A DNA stretch of 64,000 nucleotides from contig CAIIXF020000001.1 of assembly GCA_903813345.2 (NCBI GenBank), positions 37,481,366 to 37,545,365 of the forward strand. The letters run 5' to 3'. This document shows, in pieces, positions 13,201 to 22,894 of this stretch. The notes under the pieces were generated by a model that did not search any database, was not told the origin of the DNA, and was given only the letters and a program-made list of their open reading frames with translations. The position numbers and the translations under genes are program-made. This DNA comes from Owenia fusiformis (taxonomy: Eukaryota; Annelida; Polychaeta; Sabellida; Oweniidae). Position 1 is the stretch's first letter, and the number at the start of each line of letters is the position of its first letter.

Positions 13201-16200
13201 CCTTTAAGTGTCAAACTGTTAGGTCAAAATAGCACTTTTGAACAGCAAAATCTTCACATAAACTTTGTCCTAAAAGATGCGGACCCGATGCGATCGAAGA
13301 GTAATATAATAAAGATCCGAAAATATCTTGAGTAAATGATCTCAGAATTCGAACATTACTTGAGTAAAATCTGTTGAGATCCGATGACATCGTCGAGTTT
13401 ATGACGTGCTGATGATGAAATACTGTTAGGGTTACTTTTTGGAGTTTTCGAACCTTGATTTAATTGCCTTTATTAGCAGGGTTCCTTGTTATTAATACTA
13501 TTGTAACATTTTGACCCAGACTGACACAACAGAAATTAGGCTATCAATACTGGAGGATAGGAATAGCGCGAAATTGCATTTAAATCAATTATTATCCATA
13601 TTTATGGATTAAAATGAATATGTTTCAAGTTCATAATCTCTACTGGTCAATCTTTTTTCATTTTAGTAGCCGTTCTACTGATATTTTATCTTATTCAAAA
13701 TTGAGAGCGAATGAGCATAACGGGTCTTTTAACTTTGCACATTTTAGATCAATCAAAATATATAACTTTTTCATATGTTTACCGTCTTGGTAGATAAAAA
13801 ATAACACGTACCAAAGTCATTGGATTATGAGCATAGTCAAATAGAAGTGATGATATTATCAACAATGAAACTTATGGTGATTCGAGTGAAAGCATGAATT
13901 CACTGCGGGACACATGCGTTGACGTTTAGTGCTGCGGGAATTGTATCATATTAACAGGAATTTTTGTGATACACTTCATGTTATTATATGATCATCCGAA
14001 AGCTTACTCACTACCTTATCGGGTTTTACTCACGGTATAATCGGAATACTCAGGCGGTAGCATCGGGTCCTATAGAATCGTACTCGTGGTATATTTGGGT
14101 CTTTCATTTTCAACTTTCACCGGTGATTTCAATGATATGCAACGTATGGCAGTAAAACAAATGTGATATATTTGCACCTATTGTATCTTTGAATCAAATG
14201 GAGTAAACACAGCCATGGTTCTTACTTATTTAAGATGTAAAACATTATTCTAATATTTAGAAGTTGAATTTAGCGATTTGATAGTAAAAATTGCATAAAG
14301 TGCTCATTATTCTGCAAACATGAGTGCCTGGAACAACTTGTATATCTGTTACAAATAATTCTGTGTTTTATCTATTTCTCATATTAAGAAATTCAATATG
14401 TAAACTTATCCCCTACATTTTCAGACATCTTCGGGTCTTTGCTCGGCGGTAGGTTGTGTATACGCGGGTAGACTTTCCCCTCGTGTATGATATCAAAGTG
14501 CATTCAATAATAATATAATAATATTTCAGGAGATGTTTTGATTACTGCTGTCGCACTATTGCATCGTGATGGATGTGCCAATGTGACTTCTTTAAAGACC
14601 ACAGAGAATATGTTGTGTGCGGGCAGACCTGATGTCGATGCTTGCTATGTAAGACAAATATTCCAATTCACAATAATGCAATCTTGCATCAAGTGCAAAC
14701 CTTTTTGACATCCCATTCATACACACCCGGTGCCACCACAATCCGGGGGAAAATTAGTGAGAGATTTGTGTAATGGACATGCTACACTTATATGTCATAA
14801 AATATATTATCGTATGATCTTTAAAATGAAGCCTTTTGATTGGTCAGTTCTTGTGCTGTACCAATCTGTATTGCTGAGATTGTCCCCGTTGATCATCTCC
14901 GTCGCAAAGAACATATCGAACATATTCACCAGTCAAGACTTAGTTCAGTGTAATTTTAATTCTATATATCCCCGGGAGAACATTGCTATGATTAATTATA
15001 CATCAACATTTTGTTGTTCCATTACTGTGAGTAAGAAATATAACAAATTTTTAATTCTATTTTCGGTGAATACCTGTGGCACTTTCACAAGATGATATTC
15101 CACTAGCCCTTTGGGCTTCGTGGGATATCACTTGTGAAAGATGTGAATAATAATGCTATTCATTATGCTATTCATATTCAAGCTAGTTTACAAATTAAAC
15201 CAAATACCACGGCTTTCATTTATTAATCTGAATCTTAGATATGGCAGATAAGAAATAAGGCCCAGACTAGGTTTAACTTGTTGAACTAAAGACAAGTCAG
15301 CATCTCATGTCTTAATCAACACAAAACGCATTGTATGCAGGCTTCTTATACGACCCCCTCCCAGCTAATACCCCTCTACCCCAAATCGTTATTTAGTGTC
15401 AAGGGTGGACCAAGAAATGCTTGAAAATGGGTTTTTGAGTCGCCTAAGTTGGACCGGTAGAGAACATCGTCCTTCCTTTGAGCACCCATATTCGATACTA
15501 AGTGGTTTAGACGGCAGCCAAAATATATTTGTATTTGTTTGTTTCCATAGGGAGATTCAGGTGGACCATTGTCATGCAGGTTGAGTGGACCCAATCATCC
15601 GTGGACAATATTTGGTATCATCAGCTTTGGTAGAAGGCAATGTGGTATTGAAGCAGGGGTTTATACTAACGTTCAGAATTTCTACAAATGGATAAACGAA
15701 CAGATAGCATGTACGTTGACAGTTGATTTGTACAGAAAAACCAACAAAAAGTTCTAAAAAGCAAGCACAATGTCCTGTTTAAGAACCCTATTCTAACTAT
15801 TGGAATGGATTCAAGCAATACTCACCAACATCAACTTGAGTTCCCCTGAGAAAATGAGTATTTCAGCAAGGTTGTAATTGAATTACGTGGGGATGCAATT
15901 GATTTCATCCTGATGGACTGTAGATATACAGGATGAAATCAATTGGATCCCCATTATAAGTCAATGGCTAGAACTTTTCAAAAGGAACAAAATAATATAT
16001 AACATGACAGGGTGGCAATGCTACATGTATGAGTTCATGGGGGGCGCACACATATGAAACACCCTGTATATGCAGAGCGTTTGGGTATAATTTCCAACAC
16101 CTAGACTAATACATAAGTACCTACTTTGCAAAATATCAATGATTCATTAATAGTTTTTCACACAAGATCGTTTTCCTCAATTTATACAGTTTTCCTTATA

Positions 16201-16555
16201 AACCATATAAATGATGATGCTTGCCTAGGTTTGTGTGAAAATGCATTTGCGGCATGCAATGACTGATACATAAATGTGCTCATCATGTGCAATTTTTCGC
16301 TATTATACGTTTCTCAATTTGTATATGGCCGTGAATATCCATGCTGTTTTTCTGTCATTTCTAGCTGAAGGAGGCTGGGGAGAATGGGGACCGTACACGG
16401 AATGTTCCAAACCATGCGGTGATGGAACAAGGTTACGAGCACGAGCCTGCACAAATCCATTACCTATTACCTCTGGGAAATGTCCAGGTGCAGAAACAAG
16501 TGGTCAAGCTGTTCAGGTTGAGGAAGAAAGTTGCTCAAATGAACCTTGTTTATGA
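6893..16555 (+). CDS. Modular secreted trypsin-like serine protease (gene span, 5' end missing)
   Basis: Twelve exons join in frame to 1001 residues plus a stop. Order by residue: four tandem four-cysteine modules (1-106, 107-216, 217-333, 334-444), a lustrin-like cysteine-rich region (445-534), a VWC-like region (535-618), a TSP1-like region (619-675), a trypsin (S1) domain (676-938) and a C-terminal TSP1 (939-1001). The S1 triad is intact: His in LTAAHC, Asp in DSDIAIL, Ser in GDSGGP. Asp six residues before the Ser (DACYGDSGGP) predicts cleavage after Lys or Arg. The cysteine-rich make-up implies secretion or a matrix location, but no signal peptide exon was found, so the 5' end is missing. 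The non-catalytic exons are all phase 1-1, as in shuffled modules. The whole-gene function is inferred; the protease and TSP1 calls are firm. Confidence 0.85.
7211..7831 (+). other. Protease intron
   Basis: An AT-rich intron of about 0.6 kb. The open frames inside show no recognisable domain and were not called as coding. Confidence 0.6.
7832..8161 (+). CDS. Protease exon b: four-cysteine module 2
   Basis: Acceptor TTAAATTTTCAG, donor GTAAGT, phase 1-1, 110 residues. The pattern is C-x27-C-x9-C-x27-CYNP-x4-W-x-Y, then IDEFSLI and a YKVRII strand. PSKGTVDV aligns with PSKGNVYI of module 4. The G-x-V / P / D-x-F layout recalls bacterial cadherin-like or VCBS beta-sandwich repeats, which is an inference. 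Confidence 0.8.
8162..8579 (+). other. Protease intron
   Basis: An intron of 418 bp; nothing else recognised. Confidence 0.6.
8580..8930 (+). CDS. Protease exon c: four-cysteine module 3
   Basis: Acceptor after CATTTATGATATAG, donor GTAACT, phase 1-1, 117 residues. The pattern is C-x29-C-x6-C-x33-CYNP-x4-W-x-Y. Two N-linked sequons are visible (LNIS, NETQ). This is the longest and most diverged copy: the D-x-F strand reads PDGFSVA. Confidence 0.75.
9026..9358 (+). CDS. Protease exon d: four-cysteine module 4
   Basis: Acceptor TTTATGGTTACAG, donor GTATAT, phase 1-1, 111 residues. The pattern is C-x29-C-x6-C-x29-CHPP-x4-W-x-F, then LDVFALV and VFEVKII. The reading frame continues without a stop through the following 144-bp intron into the lustrin-like exon. 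Confidence 0.8.
9359..9502 (+). other. Stop-free 144-bp intron (possible retained intron)
   Basis: The intron is bounded by CAG|GTATAT and TTTAAAG|CG. Its length is divisible by three and it has no in-frame stop. If retained it would add 48 residues including a hydrophobic run (VAIEYTIAIAYKLLIFIM). The acceptor has little pyrimidine tract. Splicing is preferred because the insert lacks the cysteine-rich character of its neighbours. Confidence 0.55.
9503..9772 (+). CDS. Protease exon e: lustrin-like double cysteine-rich domain
   Basis: Phase 1-1, 90 residues. Two units end in CC: C-x-RAG...TRTCDRYRNECPNTYQCL...ACC, then HKCRGGGSIRCPEGFLCH...MCC. The CP-x-(G/T)-(Y/F)-x-C ... CC spacing resembles lustrin-type or EB/WAP-like cysteine repeats found in secreted and shell or matrix proteins. 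It is probably a binding or inhibitory module. The family assignment is from motif shape only. Confidence 0.75.
9773..10477 (+). other. Protease intron
   Basis: An intron of 705 bp. The overlapping open frames at 10005-10302 are hydrophobic AT-rich by-products with no domain. Confidence 0.6.
10478..10729 (+). CDS. Protease exon f: VWC-like cysteine-rich domain
   Basis: Acceptor CTCTTTTAATAG, donor GTAAAT, phase 1-1, 84 residues. It reads VTCIDEVGQPHRPEG..W, CNVCSCLASGTIEC, KCRTC, CEQCQC and EGPC. CxxCxC with a following G-x-(I)-x-C is typical of von Willebrand factor C modules. Reading past the donor gives two more residues and a stop, so failure to splice would yield a form without the protease. 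Confidence 0.75.
10918..11088 (+). CDS. Protease exon g: TSP1-like domain
   Basis: Acceptor TTTATTTATGTAG, donor GTTAGT, phase 1-1, 57 residues. GPWSGFTPCSDVYGFRVRIR, then C..., TCSEIG, EVCNPELKP. This matches a thrombospondin type-1 repeat with the W-S-x-(F)-T-x-C-S start and R-x-R ladder, with one tryptophan and a shortened loop. Confidence 0.75.
11275..11497 (+). CDS. Protease exon h: S1 domain start, catalytic His
   Basis: Acceptor GATTTATAG, donor GTACGT. It encodes ERLTEAAPLVTSGTEVW, then WMARL, CGGSLISESHILTAAHC with the catalytic His, and a short CKCDKD loop. The mature N-terminus would be at LVTSGT, where most family members have R-IVGG. The residue before it is Pro rather than Arg or Lys, so a standard tryptic activation site is not obvious. 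Confidence 0.85.
11498..11906 (+). other. Protease intron
   Basis: An intron of 409 bp; nothing else recognised. Confidence 0.6.
11907..12193 (+). CDS. Protease exon i: S1 domain, catalytic Asp
   Basis: Acceptor TATATTTTCTATAG, donor GTAAGC. It encodes SRILVTLGDHNR, TVTLHPNFNATTMDSDIAIL with the catalytic Asp, AVNLPNQG, and YCSITGWG. One potential N-glycosylation site is present (NATT). Confidence 0.9.
12194..14529 (+). other. Largest protease intron
   Basis: A 2.3-kb AT-rich intron. No exon is needed here: the S1 fold joins from GRKEKLEL to RDVLITAVALLHRDGC at normal spacing and in phase. No gene or clear repeat was recognised. Confidence 0.6.
14530..14648 (+). CDS. Protease exon j: S1 domain, S1-pocket Asp
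   Basis: Acceptor AATATTTCAG, donor GTAAGA, 119 bp. It encodes RDVLITAVALLHRDGC, TTENMLCAGRP and DVDACY. The Asp in DACY is the specificity-pocket residue predicting trypsin-like specificity. Confidence 0.88.
14649..15550 (+). other. Protease intron carrying repeat pieces
   Basis: An intron of 902 bp. 14840-14907 matches the reverse complement of 52605-52677 (a palindromic element in the 52-kb region). 15082-15140 is a hairpin shared with the 37-kb element. The open frame at 14730-15095 is a by-product of these repeats. Confidence 0.65.
15082..15140. repeat. Hairpin element, GTGATATTCCAC type
   Basis: The stem is CTTTCACAAGATGATATTCC against GGATATCACTTGTGAAAG, with loop TAGCCCTTTGGGCTTC. 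It is nearly the same hairpin, with the same leading TTCGGTGAATACCTGT, as at 36972-37032. Confidence 0.65.
15551..15710 (+). CDS. Protease exon k: S1 domain, catalytic Ser
   Basis: Acceptor TTTGTTTCCATAG, donor GTACGT. It encodes GDSGGPLSC with the catalytic Ser, PWTIFGIISFGRRQCG, GVYTNVQNFYKWINEQIA. The C-terminal helix is complete. Confidence 0.92.
15711..16364 (+). other. Protease intron
   Basis: An intron of 654 bp containing the short hairpin at 15889-15952; nothing else recognised. Confidence 0.6.
15889..15952. repeat. 64-bp hairpin
   Basis: Two 24-nt arms pair with a single mismatch. The left arm starts GGGGATGCAATTGATTTC and the right arm ends GAAATCAATTGGATCCCC, with a 16-nt loop. 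Its size and stem fit a precursor-like hairpin or a tiny palindromic element. Confidence 0.6.
16365..16555 (+). CDS. Protease terminal exon: C-terminal TSP1 domain
   Basis: Acceptor CTGTCATTTCTAG. It encodes GGWGEWGPYTECSKPCGDGT, then RLRARACTNP, and ends ESCSNEPCL-stop. This is a canonical thrombospondin type-1 repeat with WxxW, CSxxCG, an R-x-R ladder and terminal EPC. A candidate AATAAA lies at 17504-17509, nearly 1 kb downstream, and is uncertain. Confidence 0.9.
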
Positions 16556-18316
16556 GTATTGCATGATGAATTGCTATGATATCTTTCAATACAAAATAAC
16601 TCATCATTCTCAAATATTAATGTTTCTTCACTAGTTGGATTTTCTTCCTATTTTATACCTATTTCTATGCATGCAAACGGTTTGTATTTAGATGTTACAT
16701 GTAGCTACATGTCATCAATCAAACTGGGTACTATGCAAGGTCAATGCCGGATTGAGAGGTCAAGTCCACCTGAATATCTGTTCATTCGAAAGGAAGATCG
16801 ACAACTCAATAGAATACGTTTTAAATGTCTCAGAATATATGAATTTTTGCCAAACTAAGAACTACGTTTTTTGACCACGCTAGTCCTGGAAACTGATCAG
16901 GGATGTTGGACTGACTATTCTCAGGCTGACAATAATTGTTATCATTTCAAGGATAATGTGAAAAGTTCCGATGCATATATTATCATACGTTTAGGCAATC
17001 CGTACCATAGCAAAAGGGCATTAGGAATCAAAGATTGACTGAATTGTTTTGGTGACCTTATAAGGATTTGAAATATGTCTTTGTTACTAGCTTTAACATA
17101 AAAATGCTTCTAAAATAAGACCCAATCAGTCATGTTCCCATCACCTGTCATGTTATCGCTCTATACACATTGTATCGTTTAAGTCTATTGTACATTATCG
17201 TTCTACCTTGTATCATAGTAACGTTAATCACTCATAGATATGCCATTAATGAACCACTTTGCTTAAAAAAACTAGATAGAAATGTGTAAGAGTTTGCATG
17301 TATTTTTGAAGAGCTCCTGTTTTCGTTTGAAAAAAAGTGAAGTACCTCTCTGTATCAATAGGTCGAGTAGGATGAGTGCATATTAAACGCCTACAGCTTG
17401 CAGTATACCGTTACTCATAATTATGGGTTTCTGGTCACACCATCACTCAGATAAATATATAGAATAATATTTTTGCAGAAAATGTTCTTGAATATGATTT
17501 TCAAATAAATAATCTTTTTAGTATGGTCTAATATGTTTTGAATATTTCTGAGACTTCGCAAGTTGCGAATATGTATTTTTTTGTGAAATTCCCATCATCC
17601 CATAATTTTGAGCAACCGTGTATATTGTTTGAACAAAAAATGATTAATGTGTAACGAAATGATATGCTGGGATATAAAACAGAGTTTATAATTAATAAGA
17701 GTACTTTTTAAACACCAAAACACCTATTGGGAAACAAGTGAGAATACTGTATAACCTGATCCGATTCAAATATAACATCTGCATTACCTGTCGAGGTGTA
17801 CGTTGGCTCCAATGTACCAAGAGGAGGCCATCTGATGGTAAAGCACTAAAATGTCATGGAACGTAGCAAGATATACATTAGCCTGGAAATTTCAGTAAGT
17901 ACATTTTGAGAAATATCAAATATTTACTGTGCAGTGTTGATGTTTCAAATTTTATAAAGTATGATAGACATGAATATATATTGTTTTATTGTTGAATGTC
18001 ACTTGTAATGGCAATACACATATACTATTTTTGACGTACTTAGTGAATGCAATACACACACATACAGATACGAACAAATAATCTATTGTTTGAACTTTGA
18101 ACATTTATCAATTTGCCGGTTGTATTTTAATATTTGCAAGATGAAAATCAACATTCGAGATTACACATGTACAAGGTGTGTCAAAAATCGTCCTAAACCT
18201 TTAATTGGCACCACAAGTTCTAAGACAAAGTTCAAACTCTACTGTGAATGAGTTAAATGCGAGAATCATTTTTTGATGCGATTAATAAGTATCTGGAAGC
18301 TCAAATTATCTTAATA
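16556..18316. other. 3' UTR and intergenic
   Basis: No further gene was recognised. The stretch includes the presumed protease 3' UTR of unknown length. Confidence 0.5.
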
Positions 18317-18655
18317 AAAAGTCGCACATTATACACTATCACAAAATAAGCACCAAATTGTTCATGTCAGATATGTTTCAGGAGCACAATATATTCTTAT
18401 GAAAAGTCACCGACATTCATAAAATAAGTACCAAATTGTTCATGTCAGAGATGTTTCAGGAGCACAATATATCCTTGCGAAAAGTCACCCACATTTACAA
18501 AATAAGTACCAAATTGTTCATGTCAGAGATGTTTCAGGAGCACAATATACATGACATCTTAATGGAAGTCATATATACATGTACATTCAGTTTACATACA
18601 CATTGACAGAATTAGTACCAACTTGTTTATGCTAGATATGTTTCAGGAGCATGAA
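18317..18655. repeat. 79-bp tandem repeat, about 3.5 copies
   Basis: Units contain ACCAAATTGTTCATGTCAGA and ATGTTTCAGGAGCACAATAT at about 79-bp spacing (starts near 18318, 18402, 18480). A diverged partial copy sits at about 18610-18655. This is a minisatellite rather than a CRISPR array, since the inter-unit sequence is also conserved. Confidence 0.8.
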
Positions 18656-19010
18656 AGTAAATCTTTTTTACTTTATCATTTAATAAATGATGAGACCAAA
18701 ACTATAGGCGAATGTGTTTTCCGTGAGTATTTTGCGTGAACAATTATCATTTCTTTTATTATTGACTTTTATTCAAAAATCGTTCAAGTCTGTGATCGAA
18801 GACCTTGCATCGTTCAGTTGTTGAGTATACAGGTATAGGGGAATACATACTCAGTCATTGTCATTGCTTACATAATCATCATCATTCCAACTTATACATT
18901 CGCACTATTTTGTATTTTACGAGCTCGGTCAGATTTATGTATTCAGTAAGTTTTATGGTTCACAACAACGTTAAATTATTGATAGCGTATTCAAAGAATT
19001 AAGGAAGATT
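18656..19010. other. Intergenic, nothing recognised
   Basis: AT-rich sequence. The 65-codon open frame here has no recognisable features. Confidence 0.45.
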
Positions 19011-20586
19011 TATAGACTGTAAGCAGGTCTGGGAAAAGTCATGTTCATGGCAAAAAGGTGTAGAATATAGGCACCTATATCATTTTAATCTATGTTAGAA
19101 TGGCTTCAAATGCTGGTGGTTGAGGGTCCCACAGATACATAACAAGATTACTTCAGGTATTAAGGGCATACTTGCTTTAAACAAATATAACAATAAACAA
19201 AACATGAACGGAATGTTATGGTCTGGAAAAATGACATGCTATTACCTAGCAACCACATAACAACCACCTAGTGACAGCATTAAATATTTTTTTGCAGAAA
19301 AATCAATGTTTTTGGTGCATTATTTAATTGCTGTTGGTAGTAAACACGCCCGGTGATCGTACAAAATGGATGGAGGGGGGATTGGGCGATTTCTGCAAGA
19401 AAACTCAACAAAGGAAGAGTATTTTTTCAAGAGAAAATTTACAACTGAATTGCCAAATGAATAGGCGCAGTGCATTGTAAAATATGTCAGATCATCTAGT
19501 ATTTTTTGAACTGATACCCTTCTAAGATATGAGATCTATTAAAAAAGGCGCACAATCACCAACGTGCGAAAGTCAATGTTTTTGCTATAAATCGGGCAAC
19601 AATGGTCTACGACTCTACACCTACGACCTCTAATAAATAGGTATAAGGGACGTTATTATCACAATACTAATGACATTGCTCACTTTTTAAAGTTAGCTTC
19701 CATGTGTTATACAAAAATAATCGAAATCAATTAATATTGGATGGAGTCTACCATTTTAATATCTGACTTGAAATGCAAGTGGGTGAAGGCCAGACAGGAG
19801 TGGTGGATCAGAGATATGTGTTGTTATAGTAACCTAATATATAGAATATTCAGTACTTTTTTTACATAACAAAATTTTTGGAAGAAGTATAACCATGTTC
19901 TTCAATTTTTATGAGTATATGCGACAACCTTGCCCTAAAATGCTCATATTGTAGATATGGTGGTTTTAAAGCTCTTGTGTCCTAATTATTCCCGTTGCTA
20001 GGTAGTCGCTACGTAAAAATAATGTGACCAATAATATAATACAGTACCATCTCTGCCAAAATTGTCTGTTTTAAATAAATTATTAAAGAGGAAAGTTAAA
20101 TTGTACATCTAATTAGAGGGTATATTGTTACTAGGCTCTAACTAGTTACGCCAAGGGCTTAAAAATATGTATAACTTGTCCTAAAGGAAAGACAATATCT
20201 AGTTAGTACAATAAACATACCAGTTCACCAATATCTAATCCAAATTATAAATAAAATAAAACATAACTCGTGCCCCTTCCATTTTTGAATATTTTAACCA
20301 TAAAGCTCCATTTATTTCATCTTTTATTGACGTAACCATGGCAACAACATAACAATGCTTGGTCTAATTTTAATGAAAGAAGGGTTACGTCATAAGCACT
20401 CAATCCTGTAGGAATGGCATTTTATTTTTATTGACCGTAACTTGCTTTACTTGGTTGCTATAACATATATCTCTGCCCCACCTACCCTACCAGACTCTCA
20501 ACCACTACACGTTACAGCCTTTCAGTCAAACGCCGTGATTGGTAAATTTATGAAGCCATTCCAAGACCTTTTTACAGTCTATTAGT
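19011..20586. repeat. Possible 1.6-kb foldback element
   Basis: The left end reads TATAGACTGTAAGCAGGTCT. The right end is the inverse of TAGACTGTAAAAAGGTCT. Diverged inverted matches continue inward around GGTGGTTGAGGGTC. It is old and degraded, and its boundaries are approximate. Confidence 0.4.
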
Positions 20587-22056
20587 CAAAATCGATACCA
20601 TTCAAACGCATAGCAAAGAATAAATTAGGAAACAGAACTAAAGATGTCGTGTTGAATTAAAGAGAATACCTCATGAGTACCGAAAAATCACAAGATTCTT
20701 CGTAAAAATAAATATTGCTTTGTTAAGCGAACATGACTCAGTGATATGGATATGTGTACATACCAATCATGAGCAACACATGAAAAGCATTTTCTTTTGT
20801 GATTAATCAAATTTTCATCGAAGGACTTGATCTAAATACACAATATCATATTAACTGTTCAATGCATCGACAATCCTTTATTTGAACACATTTGACACAT
20901 TTCTTGAATTCACTTCTCCTCATGAGATTTAAAAATCAAAACCCATGGGGACCTGTTAAATATGTGCCTCTTTACCCTCAGTGAAATAAGGTGAATTTGG
21001 TTTAATGAACTTTTCAACTTCCATCAAACCAATGGATCATTAGAAAAATGCAAACACTGAAATACTGGATGGCTATTTCTAAAATTGGTCAACTCGGGGA
21101 GTGTTGTTTTCAAAATTGTAGAGGGGAGCGTACATATAAGTAGAATACGTAGAACCGGCATCATGAGCGTTTAGCGATGAGAAACCGCTAAGCTAAGCTA
21201 AGCTGAGATGTCATTGTTTAGTTAATGGATGGTGTTCTCAATTACATTTAACAATGGAAGATAGAGTAGCGACAATGGAATATAAGTTACACCAAGATCT
21301 CAATTTACGATAATATTAGAAGCTACGAAGCTCGTATATGGTACATGTTATACTTCCTATGTCCCCTCTAAGTCTTACATCAAGGTACCTCCTTTATTTT
21401 TCCTCAAATAAAGTATACACTTTAGGGATTTTGGAAAACATACATGACGCCAAGGAATGATATGAGCCCAAAATATGAGATTCATTGTTACCAGTTTGAT
21501 TATACAGGGGCTTAATGCATGGTGTAAAACAGAAACCATGAAAATAAAGTCTAATGATACTATTAAACTGCCACATTAACTCAATTTTTGCCTTACTTTT
21601 CAAATTTGCCTCGCTTATTTCGTTATCCAGGCGTTGCCCCTGATTACTTCAATCCCAAACTTCAACCAATGTTTACTCTTCTGACTAAATGAATTAAAGG
21701 GGTAGCATAAATATGAACAGTATTTTATAGAATGTGAACTATTTATATTGTCATTCGACCTTAAGCTCATAAATGTATTTTTTGTGTTTAGCTGTACTCA
21801 GCGGTACTTTTTAGAATGGAATACTAGTCTGTGACCATGGGTAATAAATTACCATAGATATGCGCTCTAGCGCTAATACACATTTAGTAACCTCGTATCA
21901 GTTACCGCAGTATTTAACATAGGAAAGGGAAGTACAAGTAGGCATTTTTTATCGATCAGCATTTACAAGCAACGGATGTATTCTTGGCTGTACAGCTATT
22001 ATATGCTACTTTAGAAGTGAAAGTATTTTTAGGATTAATAATAAATATATGCCAGC
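20587..22056. other. Intergenic, upstream of the OATP gene
   Basis: No gene recognised. The OATP promoter and any 5' UTR exon should lie here, but no convincing core promoter could be read. Confidence 0.4.
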
Positions 22057-22894
22057 ATGCAAGTTAGTATAGGTGCTCACGAAATTGGAACTTTTTATCT
22101 CCACAGGGACTTACGACCAGGAGCCTCACTTCCTGATGTCTCAACTTTGGAGCAGATACGAGATGGTGAAGTTGGGCCTCCTCACCCAAGGGAGTTGGAT
22201 ACTGTCAGAGATGAGATCAAGGCTGACCAACCAATGCTCAAAAAGGATCATGAGGAAGCCGAAATTCCTCCACCAGAGCCTGTGGTTATACGAAAGAGAG
22301 AGGAAACTAAGGGTTCATGTTTTGCAAACATTAACTCTTATGTAACAATCCTATCCATAATGGGATTCCTTATCACAACGGACACAATGCACAGATTCGC
22401 AGTGTTGACAACACTGCAGAAACGGTTCAATTTTGCAACAATGGAATCTGGTATCATAATCAGTAGTTATGACATTGGTCATGTTATATTATTGGTTCTT
22501 CTTGGTTATTTCGGGGGTAATATACACAAGCCCAGGTGGCTTGCAATAGGGGGTATCATGGTTGCGATAGCAGGAGTGTTATGGTCACTGCCTCATTTCT
22601 TATTCGGACCTGGGCCGAAACCCATTGAAATTGATTCTCTAAATAACACAGAACTGGAGACCATGGTGTGTCATCCAAATGGAACCGCCGGACTAAACAG
22701 TGGGGAGTCGTTCTGCCCAGATATAGGAAATGCAACAACTAAAGGTGATTCAGATGCGCTAGAAAGCACTATAGCATTCTGGATATTGTTTACATCACAA
22801 TGCTTCATCGGGGGAGGATTAGCTCCCTTTCTTACACTTGGGATCTCTTATATTGATGATAACACCGATCCCCAGTCATCAGCATTATATGTTG
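22057..22894 (+). CDS. OATP exon 1
   Basis: It encodes the N-terminal tail (PPPEPVV) and the first helices: ILSIMGFLITTDTM, FNFATMESGIIISSYDIGHV, then the long glycosylatable loop with NNT, NGT and NATT sequons. Donor GTAAGT, leaving phase 1. CTTTTTATCTCCACAG at 22091-22106 looks like a real acceptor. If used, the exon starts at 22107 and the ATG is in an unseen upstream exon. Confidence 0.85.

Noticed and set aside
14730-15095. 121-codon open frame in a protease intron
   Set aside because: It overlaps two dispersed repeat pieces (14840-14907 and 15082-15140), and the protease exons on either side join in phase without it.
18317-18655. Possible CRISPR-like array
   Set aside because: The spacer-equivalent segments are conserved between units and the setting is eukaryotic, so it is a minisatellite.
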